Source: an uncultured Chlamydiae bacterium (GTDB lineage: Bacteria > Chlamydiota > Chlamydiia > Chlamydiales > Rhabdochlamydiaceae). Taken from it: a stretch of DNA of 64,000 nucleotides. The DNA is taken from assembly GCA_903824495.1 (NCBI GenBank), contig CAIJXB010000063.1, positions 62,001 through 126,000 of the forward strand, in the 5' to 3' direction. Positions 25,434-34,385 of this stretch are shown here, piece after piece. The notes under the pieces were generated by a model. That model had not been told where the DNA came from and searched no databases. It saw only the letters and a program-made list of their open reading frames with translations. The position numbers and the translations under genes were made by a program. How positions within the stretch are numbered: position 1 is the first letter of the stretch; each line of letters opens with the position of its first letter.

Positions 25434-26960
25434 ATGCGACATTTATTTCTATCGATTATCTTAGCATCTAGTCCTCTTGCCGCTTATAACAATACGGCTC
25501 ATCTTTCTTCTTTGTACCACTCTCTAGATCCCCTTTCCATCGTACAAAACCTTTCTTTTTACGAGCTCTACCCAGAAACAAAAGAAGGGAAAGAGGCTCT
25601 AAAAAGAGCGCAGCAGCTTTTATGCACAGAAGAATCCACCGAGGCTTTGACTCTTCCAAAGCTCGATCTACAAGCTGTCATCTCTCTTGTGACAAAACAA
25701 CCTTCTGATACACCCACCCTTCTTTCTGAAGAGCAGCTCAAGGTCATGGACAGGATTGGTGCCAAACTAAAGAACCGCTCTTTAAAAGGTTTTGGGGTAT
25801 GGACAGAAGAAGAGGTCTTAGCTCTTCCTCCGAATGAAATCGATCTGGCAAGAGCTCTTTTGATCTGCCAGTTCGAAGCAGATCAAGATGCCAAAAGAAA
25901 AATCTTGCAGTATGAAGCAAGCCTTGACCTTATGGCGCTGCAAATTCAAACAAGACTTTCTTCTTCCGCTTCACATGAAGAAACGATCCGGCAGATCAAC
26001 ACCTTTATCTTCCAAGAAATGGGCTTTCGCTTCCCCCCTCACTCTGTACACGCCAAAGACATCGACCTCTATACCTTTCTCCCATCTGTAATGGACAGCC
26101 GTTTAGGCGTTTGCCTTGGGGTGTCCATTTTATATCTTTGCTTAGCACAAAGGATCGATCTACCCCTAGAGATAGTCACCCCTCCAGGTCACATTTATCT
26201 CCGCTATCCGGCTAAGGAAGGATCTCTTAATATCGAAACAACGGCAAGAGGCATTCATTTGCCCTCTGAAGTGTATTTGGGGATCAACACAAGACGTTTA
26301 GACAGCCGCAACATCAAACAAGTGATCGGATGGTCTTTTATGAACAGCGCCTCTGTAAGCTGGGGTAAAAAAGATTACGAGACAACTGTTAAAATCTACG
26401 AAAAAGCTCTTAAATATCTTCCAGAAGACCCTCTACTTCAAATGCTTTTAGGGATGAACTATCTTTTTGTTGGGAAAAAAGCAGAAGGAAAACGCCTGCT
26501 TGAAACTTTGAATCCGCTCTTTGATCATGCGGTATCGCCAGAGACGCTTCCTATAGACTATTTAAAAGGGAATGTAAACATTGAAGGATTAAAGACCATC
26601 TTTGCCCATGTCGATGAAAACAGAGCATCCATCTTAGAAAAGCAAGTAGAACTACAAAAGATCGTCAAAAAGTTCCCCAAGTTTAGAGCGGGGCTCATGC
26701 AACTCGCAACGACCCACCTTCAACTAGGAAAAGCAGGTGATGCTTTGGACATACTTACTCGCTATCACAATATAGATCCTAATGATGCAACAGTTGAATA
26801 CTACCTTTCAGCACTTAGTTTAGAGCGTCTTGATTACTTAAAAGCATGGCAATATTTGAAAAGAGCAGAAGATCTTACAGGGAAAAGAGACCACAATCCC
26901 AAAGCTCTTAAAGCTCTTAAAGCGCAGTTAAGAAAAACCTGCCCAGATCCCACTACCTAA
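25434..26960 (+). CDS. secreted SirB1/transglutaminase-like protein with TPRs
   Basis: The ATG at 25434 opens a signal peptide, MRHLFLSIILASSPLAAY. A helical region leads to a SirB1-type transglutaminase-like fold at about residues 150-300, with the Cys in SRLGVCLGVSILYL and the His in PPGHIYLRYP. From about residue 305 to the end, tetratricopeptide-like helices follow (for example SWGKKDYETTVKIYEKALKYL). The protein is probably exported to the periplasm or beyond. Chlamydial genomes carry a TPR-type hypothetical near clpB that may be the same family, but I cannot confirm this. Whether the Cys/His pair is catalytic is unknown. A small exported protein and clpB follow. Confidence 0.75.
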   Translation: MRHLFLSIILASSPLAAYNNTAHLSSLYHSLDPLSIVQNLSFYELYPETKEGKEALKRAQQLLCTEESTEALTLPKLDLQAVISLVTKQPSDTPTLLSEEQLKVMDRIGAKLKNRSLKGFGVWTEEEVLALPPNEIDLARALLICQFEADQDAKRKILQYEASLDLMALQIQTRLSSSASHEETIRQINTFIFQEMGFRFPPHSVHAKDIDLYTFLPSVMDSRLGVCLGVSILYLCLAQRIDLPLEIVTPPGHIYLRYPAKEGSLNIETTARGIHLPSEVYLGINTRRLDSRNIKQVIGWSFMNSASVSWGKKDYETTVKIYEKALKYLPEDPLLQMLLGMNYLFVGKKAEGKRLLETLNPLFDHAVSPETLPIDYLKGNVNIEGLKTIFAHVDENRASILEKQVELQKIVKKFPKFRAGLMQLATTHLQLGKAGDALDILTRYHNIDPNDATVEYYLSALSLERLDYLKAWQYLKRAEDLTGKRDHNPKALKALKAQLRKTCPDPTT

Positions 26961-26976
26961 CCAAAGGAATTTTATC

Positions 26977-27387
26977 ATGAACAAAAAACTTTTGATCTCA
27001 CTCTTTAGCTTCTGCTCTATCTCTTGTATGGCAATGGATTTGGGTTCTGATATGACACCAGAAGAGCAACAAAAGACAGGATACAATTCCTTAACAAAAG
27101 AGCAGAAAAAAGAGCTCAACCTCTGGCTGACGAAGAATGCAACTCTTGTTAAAAAAAATGCAGAGCAAGCAGCTCTATCTTTGAACATCAATATCGATGA
27201 GGGAAGAAAGCTTATTCTTAGTGATGGTACCAAGTGGGAAGTAGCTCCTGAAGATCGCAGCATCAGCAGCGTATGGCTTACTCCTATCCCCCTCAAAATC
27301 CTTCCAGGTGGTTCTCAAGAGTACCCTAACGTAATCATGAATAGCGATTCAGAAAAAGAAAAAGTAAAGGCAAAGCAGATTCACTAA
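26977..27387 (+). CDS. small exported protein, 136 aa
   Basis: The ATG is preceded by AAAGGAA. A typical signal peptide MNKKLLISLFSFCSISCMA is followed by a mature part of about 116 residues that is polar and charged. It contains GRKLILSDGTKWEVAPEDR and a pattern of SVWLTPIPLKIL suited to a small beta domain. No family is recognised. The gene starts 16 bases after the TPR protein, so they are probably co-transcribed. The two C residues in the leader could allow lipidation (SISC), but the lipobox is weak. Confidence 0.7.
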   Translation: MNKKLLISLFSFCSISCMAMDLGSDMTPEEQQKTGYNSLTKEQKKELNLWLTKNATLVKKNAEQAALSLNINIDEGRKLILSDGTKWEVAPEDRSISSVWLTPIPLKILPGGSQEYPNVIMNSDSEKEKVKAKQIH

Positions 27388-27402
27388 GGATCTTGAATTT
27401 AA

Positions 27403-27438
27403 GAAGAAGTTCCGCTAAAAATAAGGCGGAACTTCTTC
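27403..27438. terminator. 13-bp perfect hairpin before clpB
   Basis: Arms 27403-27415 and 27426-27438 are exact complements (GAAGAAGTTCCGC) around a 10-base loop. There is no T-run after the stem. The hairpin ends 16 bases before the clpB ATG, so it may be a weak terminator of the upstream pair, an mRNA-stability element or a control on clpB translation. It is not a CIRCE element. Confidence 0.5.
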
Positions 27439-27454
27439 ACAAAGGATCTAAAAA

Positions 27455-30046
27455 ATGGCTCCTCAATTCACAGACTCTGTCATGGAGGCTTTTCAAGCAG
27501 CTCTTTTGCTTGCCCAAAGCAAAAAAAACACAGAAGTAACAGAAAGTCATTTAACTTTGACTTTACTCCAAGATCCAGAAAACTATTTTTCTACGCTCCT
27601 GCGATCTTTAGATCTTCCTATAGACACTCTTTTAAAGGCCGCTGAAAAAAATGTTGAATCCTGCGCAACTTTCTCTGGAAGCAGCGAAATGCCCGCTTTT
27701 TCCAGATCTTTACAAGGTCATATTTTAGAAGCTGAAATCCTATCTAAAAAGTGGAACGATGCTTACATAAGCGTCGACCACCTCTTTTACGTATTTTGGG
27801 GTGCTTCAGCTAAACCTTTTGATGCTTTAAAAAAATCGCATCCCCTATCTCTAACTCAAATTGAAACACAAATCAAAAAACTTCGAGGAGGCGCTTCTAT
27901 GGACTCAGCTCAAGCAGAAGGCAATCTACAAGCCCTTGAAAAATACTGCAAAAACTTAACACAACTTGCAAAGCAAGGAAAACTTGATCCTGTGATCGGA
28001 CGCGATGAAGAAATCCGTAGAACGATGCAAGTTTTAAGCCGTAGAACCAAAAACAATCCGCTTCTTATTGGAGAGCCTGGTGTTGGAAAAACAGCCATTG
28101 CAGAAGGGCTTGCGATTCGCATCTCACAAGGAGATGTGCCAGATTCTTTAAAAGGAAAAGAGCTTCTAGTTCTCGACATGGGAAGCCTCGTTGCCGGAAC
28201 CAAATACCGAGGAGAGTTTGAAGAGCGGATCAAAGGTATTTTGAAAGAAGTTGAAAAAAGCGATGGAAACATCCTCCTTTTCATTGATGAAGTACATACT
28301 CTTGTCGGAGCCGGCGCTACAGAGGGTGCTATGGATGCCGCGAACCTTTTAAAGCCAGCACTCGCAAGAGGAACCCTCCACTGTATAGGAGCTACCACAA
28401 TCAATGAATATAAAAAGTACATTGAAAAAGATCCAGCTTTGGAGCGGCGCTTCCAAACAGTCCTTGTTGACGAACCTTCTTTAGAAGATGCGATCTACAT
28501 TTTAAGGGGCCTTAAAGAGCGCTACGAGATCTATCATGGAGTGCATATCAAAGAAGAAGCTCTGCATGCTGCTGTCTTTTTATCTAACCGATACATCACA
28601 GACCGCAATCTTCCCGATAAAGCAATCGATCTCATTGATGAAGCAGCCAGCATGATCCGTCTACAGATCGGAAGCCTACCGCTCCCCATTGAGCTCAAAG
28701 AAAAAGAGCTCAGCTACGCTATTGTCAAACAAGAAGCTCTTCGAAAAGAAGAAGTAGAATCTTCTAAAGGAGAAATGGCAGGTCTTACTGGACAGATTGC
28801 AAAGTTAAAAGAAGAGCTCGCAGTTTTAAGAGAAAAATGGAACCAAGAAAAGAAATGGATCCAAATCGTCAAAGAAAAGAAAAACAAACTTGAGCAGCTC
28901 AAATTCCAAGAAGAAGAGGCTGAGCGCTCCTTAGACTACAATAAAGTGGCAGAAATCAGATATAGCACCCTTCCTAAGATGAAAAAAGAGATCGAAGAAG
29001 CTCAAAACTCCTTAGAGAAACTACCTAGCAGACTTTTAAAGGAAGAAGTCGATGAAAATCTCATTGCCCACATCGTCTCTAAATGGACAGGCGTTCCCGT
29101 TGAAAAGATGTTAGAAGGAGAAGCTCATAAGCTTCTTAAATTAGAAGAAAACCTTTCCCATTTTGTCATAGGCCAGTCGCTAGCTCTTCAGGCTGTGAGT
29201 GAGGCGATCCGAAGATCCAGATCAGGATTAAGCGATCCTTCCAAACCTCTTGGAACTTTCCTTTTTGTAGGACCTACGGGCGTTGGAAAAACAGAGCTTG
29301 CCAAAGCTCTCGCTACTTTGCTTTTCAATCAAGAAGAGGCGCTTCTTCGCCTTGACATGTCTGAATACATGGAAAAACACTCCGTTTCAAAACTAATCGG
29401 CTCTCCTCCTGGTTATGTAGGATATGAAGAAGGAGGAGGGCTCACTGAAGCTCTTCGACGTAGGCCCTACTCTGTAGTGCTACTTGATGAGATTGAAAAG
29501 GCTCATCACGATGTACAAAACATCTTGCTACAAGTGTTTGATGATGGAAGATTAACTGATAGTAAAGGACGGACCGTTAACTGTAAAAATGCTCTTTTCA
29601 TCATGACATCGAATCTTGGCTCTGATCTTCTTTTAGAAAAGCTCAAAGGCAAAGCTTCTAAAATGAATAAGGAAGATGTTTTGCATATCATCGAGCCTGT
29701 TTTAAAATCATTTTTCAGACCTGAATTTTTAAACCGTATTGATGACATCCTCCCCTTCTTACCTTTAAACGAAGAAGAGATGGAAAAGATCACAACCATC
29801 CAGCTTGAAAAAGTAAAATCTCGCTTAAATGAAAAAAACATTTTGTTAAAGTGGGATTCCTCTGTTACAAGACATCTTGCCGAAAAAGGATATGACCCTC
29901 TGTTCGGAGCAAGACCTTTAAAGCGGCTTATAGAACAAGAGGTCGTTAATAAGCTTTCTACGTTGCTGCTTCAAGGGGCTTTAAAATCCGGACAAACGAT
30001 AGAACTCAAAGAAAAAACGAAAAAGATCGACTACACAATTACTTAA
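27455..30046 (+). CDS. clpB: ATP-dependent disaggregase ClpB
   Basis: ClpB pulls proteins out of aggregates together with DnaK. The 863 residues hold the full order: N-domain (1-145), first AAA+ with Walker [16 protein letters not shown] (about 207-221) and Walker [15 protein letters not shown], a coiled-coil middle domain (about 405-530), and second AAA+. The second AAA+ has [15 protein letters not shown] and [16 protein letters not shown]. The C-terminal small domain contains [19 protein letters not shown]. ClpP-binding loops typical of ClpA/ClpX are absent. AAAGGA precedes the ATG. The heat-shock status cannot be judged from the promoter. Confidence 0.96.
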   Translation: MAPQFTDSVMEAFQAALLLAQSKKNTEVTESHLTLTLLQDPENYFSTLLRSLDLPIDTLLKAAEKNVESCATFSGSSEMPAFSRSLQGHILEAEILSKKWNDAYISVDHLFYVFWGASAKPFDALKKSHPLSLTQIETQIKKLRGGASMDSAQAEGNLQALEKYCKNLTQLAKQGKLDPVIGRDEEIRRTMQVLSRRTKNNPLLIGEPGVGKTAIAEGLAIRISQGDVPDSLKGKELLVLDMGSLVAGTKYRGEFEERIKGILKEVEKSDGNILLFIDEVHTLVGAGATEGAMDAANLLKPALARGTLHCIGATTINEYKKYIEKDPALERRFQTVLVDEPSLEDAIYILRGLKERYEIYHGVHIKEEALHAAVFLSNRYITDRNLPDKAIDLIDEAASMIRLQIGSLPLPIELKEKELSYAIVKQEALRKEEVESSKGEMAGLTGQIAKLKEELAVLREKWNQEKKWIQIVKEKKNKLEQLKFQEEEAERSLDYNKVAEIRYSTLPKMKKEIEEAQNSLEKLPSRLLKEEVDENLIAHIVSKWTGVPVEKMLEGEAHKLLKLEENLSHFVIGQSLALQAVSEAIRRSRSGLSDPSKPLGTFLFVGPTGVGKTELAKALATLLFNQEEALLRLDMSEYMEKHSVSKLIGSPPGYVGYEEGGGLTEALRRRPYSVVLLDEIEKAHHDVQNILLQVFDDGRLTDSKGRTVNCKNALFIMTSNLGSDLLLEKLKGKASKMNKEDVLHIIEPVLKSFFRPEFLNRIDDILPFLPLNEEEMEKITTIQLEKVKSRLNEKNILLKWDSSVTRHLAEKGYDPLFGARPLKRLIEQEVVNKLSTLLLQGALKSGQTIELKEKTKKIDYTIT

Positions 30047-30055
30047 GGACTTTTT

Positions 30056-30895
30056 ATGCACGGACTAGAGATGCAGTGGATAGAGTGGATTCAAGAATTT
30101 AGAGGGCCTTTTTTGGATCTGTTTTTTCGTTTTCTTCGCTTTTTTGATCAGCAAGAATTCATGTTTGTCTTGATTCCGATTGTATGGCTCAACTATGGAT
30201 GGAAAAATGGCCTCCGCCTTTTTTACATCCTCTTTTTTAATACACTTTTAAACCACGCCCTAAAAGACACCTTCACATCTCCTCGGCCCTCTACTTTAAA
30301 TCCACAATTTGCCCTCATTTCTATTGGAGGCTACGGCTTTCCAAGTGGAGCTGCGCAAACTGTTGCTTTGCTCTCTGCTTTTTTTGTCTATTACCAGAAA
30401 AGCTCCCTTAAATGGGTCCTTGTCATCCCCTATTTCTTTCTTGTGTCTTTTTCCAGAGTCTATCTAGGAGTCCACTTCCCCACCGATATTTTAGGAGGTT
30501 GGACTGCAGGATTTCTACTCTTTTTAGCACTTATTTATTTGATGCCCCGAGTTGAAAAAAGATTAAGTAAGGCAAGCATCTATAAGCTGCTTCCCTTACA
30601 TCTTTTTGTCACCATTACTTTGATGTTTTTATCCTCTATGTACCACAATTCTTCCTATATGGGATGTGCTATCGGGATTGCGATTGGACTTTTCCTTTGC
30701 CACAAGTTCAAAGTCCAGCTTCTTCCCTCTAAAGGATCCAAAGAATGCGTCCTAAGAAGTGTGATAGGGGTAGTCGGGGTCTTTTCTACTTACATGCTCT
30801 TTTCTTTCTCTTCCTTCTTAGGGGCTTTTTTTAGCTCTTTATGGGTGAGTTTTTTCGCCCTTTTGATTCTACGTCAGAAAAGCTTTTTAAGATAA
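30056..30895 (+). CDS. PAP2-family membrane phosphatase with altered active site
   Basis: A 279-residue protein with about six or more hydrophobic helices. PAP2 motifs are KDTFTSPRP (motif 1), FPSGAAQT (motif 2) and SRVYLGVHFPTD (motif 3). Motif 2 normally reads PSGH, with His as the general acid; here Ala replaces it. The other residues of motifs 1 and 3 (K, R, R, H, D) are kept, so either activity is changed or another His serves. Family members dephosphorylate lipid phosphates such as undecaprenyl pyrophosphate or phosphatidic acid at the inner membrane. AAGGAC precedes the ATG, ten bases after clpB. Confidence 0.82.
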   Translation: MHGLEMQWIEWIQEFRGPFLDLFFRFLRFFDQQEFMFVLIPIVWLNYGWKNGLRLFYILFFNTLLNHALKDTFTSPRPSTLNPQFALISIGGYGFPSGAAQTVALLSAFFVYYQKSSLKWVLVIPYFFLVSFSRVYLGVHFPTDILGGWTAGFLLFLALIYLMPRVEKRLSKASIYKLLPLHLFVTITLMFLSSMYHNSSYMGCAIGIAIGLFLCHKFKVQLLPSKGSKECVLRSVIGVVGVFSTYMLFSFSSFLGAFFSSLWVSFFALLILRQKSFLR

Positions 30896-30917
30896 CGTAG
30901 CAAAACATCGGGTAAAA

Positions 30918-31310
30918 TTGACGCCTATCGAAGTAAAATCACATGGAACAGATTTTGTTCCTCTTCATCCTGTTAGTCATAAAAAATCGAACAAAATTCG
31001 CAAAGTTTATGAAAAAAACATAGATCCTAGACTTCAGCTTCCCCAAAAAAGTCCTAAGGAAAAACCGAAATATATAGTGCTTACAAAATCAAGGTTATTG
31101 AAACGATTGAAAACGATCACAGAGAATGCCAAACTCAACAGCGTCAAAAAGAACTTAAAAGAACCTATTTCTCAACCAATGCCAAACCCGGACATTACAG
31201 ATGACTGGGCTAAAGTCGCAATCGACATACGTGATGCACCAGATGAGCTTTTTTACGAGCTGGCCTCAGACTCATCAAGAGAAGCTAAAAGCCTTGTCAC
31301 TTCACAGTAA
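30918..31310 (+). CDS. hypothetical basic protein, 130 aa
   Basis: The frame opens with TTG at 30918; there is no ATG near the N-terminus and the ribosome-binding site is weak. The N-terminal 85 residues are strongly basic (for example KKSNKIRKVYEKN and SRLLKRLK), and the last 45 are acidic. No known family or membrane segment is visible. The 3' end overlaps convergent ptsI by 58 bases. Because of the non-ATG start and the overlap, this is only a moderately supported gene. Confidence 0.45.
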   Translation: MTPIEVKSHGTDFVPLHPVSHKKSNKIRKVYEKNIDPRLQLPQKSPKEKPKYIVLTKSRLLKRLKTITENAKLNSVKKNLKEPISQPMPNPDITDDWAKVAIDIRDAPDELFYELASDSSREAKSLVTSQ

Positions 31311-33007
31311 GAGCCCATTTGCAACACTTTTTGAGCGAGTTTAAACGAGTCTAAAAGAGTGCATTTACGAACCGCTCTTTTGATGAGTGGAATATGACGG
31401 GGTGAGCAAGAAAACTCACTGAGTCCTAGTCCAAGTAGAAGTGGAATGAATACAGGACTTGATGCCATCTCCCCGCAGATTGTAACAGGCTTATTTTGCC
31501 TTTTAGCCTCTGTTACGATCATCTTGATCATACGGATGACACTTGGGTGGTTGGGACTAAAAAAGTCCTGAATGACGGGATTGCCGCGGTCCATGCCGAG
31601 TGTGTATTGGGTAAGATCGTTTGTTCCAATAGATAAAAAATCTACTTCTTTAGCAATAGCATCACAGAGAAAAGCTGCAGATGGCACTTCGATCATGCAG
31701 CCAATAGGAAATATCTTAGTATAACCTTCTTTTTTCAGCTCTTCTTGGACTATATTGATGATTTTTTTCGCTTCTAGGATCTCTTGAGGATCCGAGATCA
31801 GAGGAAGTAGTATTTTTGCCTCAGAATCTTGAAAGGCCCTCATGATCGCACGCAGCTGGGTATAAAATATCTCGGGATGCTTTAAGAGAAATCGAATCCC
31901 CCTACAACCTAAGATCGGATTTGACTCTTTTGCTTCTTCTAAAAAGCCATCGGGATTTTTATCTCCTCCAAGATCAAAGACTCTCATCACAATAGGAAGT
32001 CCCTGCGTTTTTAAAGCAACTTCTCTATAGGACTCAAGCTGCTCTTCTTCTGAAAGAAACACGGTATGCTTTTCTAAAAAGAGATATTCAGAGCGGAAGA
32101 GTCCCACACCTTCAGGACGATAGACATGCATCTCTTCTAGATCTGTTACATTCCCTATGTTGGCATAGATGTGGACAGGATACCCATCCATCGTCTCTGT
32201 CACAGGAAATACATCTTGCTGGAGGAGTTGATAGGTGGTTTTAAGCCTTGTTTTGATTTCCCGATACTTACTTAACGTCTCAGCTTCTGGATGAAAAATC
32301 ACTTCTCCTGATTTTCCATCTACGATGATACAAGAAGGGCCTATCTTTTGAAAAATGCTCACATCGATATTCGATACATAGGGAATCCCCTTCGATCGAG
32401 CTATGAGGGCTGCATGGGAGCTTCCACCTCCTTGCTGCGTCACAAAAGCGCCAATACGAGAGGCTTGAAGCGTTGCCATATCAGAAGGGCTGATCTCTTT
32501 TGTAAAGACAACGGAATCTTGCGGAATATCAGAGAGATTGACTCGTTTTCCTGCTAGGTGATCAAGAACCCTTTTAGAAACATCTAAGACATCCACAATC
32601 CTCTGCTGGAAGAACGGATCTTTGATCCTAGAAAACTTCTTCTCATACTCTCGAATGACTGAGCTAAAGACTGACTCTGCATTTTTTTCTGTGCTGCGAA
32701 TCTTCTCTTCAACATGCACCGTCATCATAGGATCTTCGAGCATTTGAATATGGGTTTCTATGATGTCGGAAGCTTCTTGGGAGTTCTCTTTTTTTAAGCT
32801 AAAGCGCAAGAAAAGAAGATCTTCTCGGCTTCTTTCTAGGGCAGTTTGATACCTTTGTACTTCTGCTTCAAGGTGGTGTCTCATCACAGAAAATTCTGCT
32901 ACAGATTCTTGCAGATACGTTGGCAAGAAAAACAAGTGCCCAATAGCAACGCCTTCGCTAACAGAGGCTCCTTGTAGACGAAATTCTTTTTCTTTAGTTG
33001 CGCTCAT
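31253..33007 (-). CDS. ptsI: phosphoenolpyruvate-protein phosphotransferase (Enzyme I)
   Basis: EI takes phosphate from phosphoenolpyruvate and passes it to HPr. I chose the ATG at 33007, which overlaps the ptsH stop as ATGA, giving 584 residues. The phospho-histidine site GGGSSHAALIARSKG is at about residues 190-205, the PEP-binding VMRVFDLGGDK follows, and the C-terminal signature contains DFLSIGTNDLTQYTLGMDR and the reactive Cys in ICGEMA. The length is typical. No sugar-specific EIIB or EIIC is in the window, so the relay likely serves regulation through HPr and HprK next door. Confidence 0.96.
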   Translation of the reverse strand: MSATKEKEFRLQGASVSEGVAIGHLFFLPTYLQESVAEFSVMRHHLEAEVQRYQTALERSREDLLFLRFSLKKENSQEASDIIETHIQMLEDPMMTVHVEEKIRSTEKNAESVFSSVIREYEKKFSRIKDPFFQQRIVDVLDVSKRVLDHLAGKRVNLSDIPQDSVVFTKEISPSDMATLQASRIGAFVTQQGGGSSHAALIARSKGIPYVSNIDVSIFQKIGPSCIIVDGKSGEVIFHPEAETLSKYREIKTRLKTTYQLLQQDVFPVTETMDGYPVHIYANIGNVTDLEEMHVYRPEGVGLFRSEYLFLEKHTVFLSEEEQLESYREVALKTQGLPIVMRVFDLGGDKNPDGFLEEAKESNPILGCRGIRFLLKHPEIFYTQLRAIMRAFQDSEAKILLPLISDPQEILEAKKIINIVQEELKKEGYTKIFPIGCMIEVPSAAFLCDAIAKEVDFLSIGTNDLTQYTLGMDRGNPVIQDFFSPNHPSVIRMIKMIVTEAKRQNKPVTICGEMASSPVFIPLLLGLGLSEFSCSPRHIPLIKRAVRKCTLLDSFKLAQKVLQMGSYCEVTRLLASLDESEASS

Positions 33008-33282
33008 GATGATAAGGGTTCCCAAAACTGATGTTCAAAGGCTTCAATCAGTTTTTCTATGACCTTTTCTGCATCTGCTCCTTCCGCATCAATAGTGATC
33101 AAAGAGTTTTTGGAAGCTGCTAAAGTAAGTAAGCTCATGATGCTCTTGGCATTGACTTTTTCCTTACGGCATGTGAAATGCACAGAACTTGAAGTTCCTT
33201 GCAAGAGCTGGACAATGAAACTCGCAGGTCTTGTATGCAGCCCTGCAGAATTTTTTACTTTCACTTTACAAGACATTTTCAC
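33004..33282 (-). CDS. ptsH: phosphocarrier protein HPr
   Basis: The 92-residue HPr relays phosphate from EI. The GTG at 33282 has AAGGA at ideal spacing; an ATG at 33276 is the alternative. AGLHTRPA carries the EI-phosphorylated His16, and AKSIM carries Ser47, the site of HprK phosphorylation, so both switches are kept. The gene overlaps hprK by 17 bases upstream and ptsI by 4 bases downstream, a compact hprK-ptsH-ptsI operon. Confidence 0.94.
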   Translation of the reverse strand: MKMSCKVKVKNSAGLHTRPASFIVQLLQGTSSSVHFTCRKEKVNAKSIMSLLTLAASKNSLITIDAEGADAEKVIEKLIEAFEHQFWEPLSS

Positions 33283-34228
33283 GGAGTTTCCTTGCCTGTC
33301 CCTGTTTTTTAGAAATTGTTTCCAAAAGTTTTACGTTAAAATCTTTGGCGGAATTAAATCCCATTTCTTTAAGTCTGTGGTTTAAAGCGATTGTTTCTAT
33401 TAAAAGAACAACATCACGTCCAGGTTTCACCGGAAGGATATGATACGGGATCTTCATTCCAAGCATATCGCAAAACTTCTGATCAAGACCTACTCTGTCA
33501 TAAAACCGCTTGTCATCCCACTCTTCTAATTTAACAACCATATCAAGCTTCTTATCATCACGCACACAAACAGCTCCATAAAGGTGAGCTACGTTAATGA
33601 TACCGATGCCTCTGATCTCCATTAAATGGCGCGTGAGCTCAGGACCTGAGCCTTCTAAGTAAGCGCCTTCTCTAACCTTTACCTTAACAACATCATCCGA
33701 TATGAGCCTATGACCTCTTTCAATCATTCCAAGGGCTGCTTCACTTTTTCCAATGGAAGAATCTCCTTGGATTAAAACTCCTACTCCAAAAGCCTCTACA
33801 AGCGTTCCATGACAGGTCATGCTAGGAGAAAAGTCTTCTTTTAAAAGGAAAGTAATTCGGGTCAAACACTCCATCGTCTTCATCTTTGTGCGAAGAAGGG
33901 GCAATGAGTTCTCTTCGCAAAAACGAACAATCTCTTGCGGTGGGGAATAACGACCTGCAATTACAACAGCAGGTGTTTTAGGAGTTAAAATTCCTTGGAC
34001 TCTTTCAAGGCGCGTCTTTGCATCCAAATCTCTTAGATACGAAACTTCTAAAGTTCCTAAGATCAAAACTCTTTGATTGACGTAGTTTTTTAAATAACCA
34101 GATAAGCTAAGGCCTGGACGCTGCGCTTCAGAAACTCGAATCGTTTTAGAAAGTCCTTTTTCTCCCGCGACAATCGAAAGACCAAGTGTCTCTTGATACT
34201 TTTCGTAAAATTCTTTCACCTGATACAT
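33266..34228 (-). CDS. hprK: HPr kinase/phosphorylase
   Basis: HprK phosphorylates HPr on the regulatory Ser and removes that phosphate again. The ATG at 34228 fits the family N-terminus; the open frame extends to a TTG at 34243. The product has 320 residues. The N-terminal domain is followed by the P-loop GDSSIGKSE at about residues 150-158 and the HprK signature MEIRGIGIINV. The late GRDVVLLIETIALNHRLK helix is also typical. It is first in the operon with ptsH and ptsI. Confidence 0.94.
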   Translation of the reverse strand: MYQVKEFYEKYQETLGLSIVAGEKGLSKTIRVSEAQRPGLSLSGYLKNYVNQRVLILGTLEVSYLRDLDAKTRLERVQGILTPKTPAVVIAGRYSPPQEIVRFCEENSLPLLRTKMKTMECLTRITFLLKEDFSPSMTCHGTLVEAFGVGVLIQGDSSIGKSEAALGMIERGHRLISDDVVKVKVREGAYLEGSGPELTRHLMEIRGIGIINVAHLYGAVCVRDDKKLDMVVKLEEWDDKRFYDRVGLDQKFCDMLGMKIPYHILPVKPGRDVVLLIETIALNHRLKEMGFNSAKDFNVKLLETISKKQGQARKLRENVL

Positions 34229-34319
34229 CGCGCTCGCTCCCAAAAGAGAATCTTACTTAAACAAAAAGAAGTACATGCAATAGTCTAATCTTATGTTAAG
34301 AGGATGCATTTTGCAAAGA

Positions 34320-34352
34320 AAAAAAAAGACGCCCTAGAAACCTAGGGCGTCT
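34320..34352 (-). terminator. rho-independent terminator of ftsH
   Basis: Arms 34328-34337 and 34342-34351 (GACGCCCTAG and its complement) close a 4-base loop. Read on the minus strand, the stem is followed by a run of T (complement of the A-run before 34328). It lies 34 bases after the ftsH stop. Confidence 0.85.
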
Positions 34353-34385
34353 TTCTACTCATTGTAACTAAAAACGGAAAACTTA

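Noticed and set aside
27388..27454. Possible CIRCE heat-shock operator before clpB
   Set aside because: The repeat arms do not match TTAGCACTC/GAGTGCTAA; it is a different hairpin.
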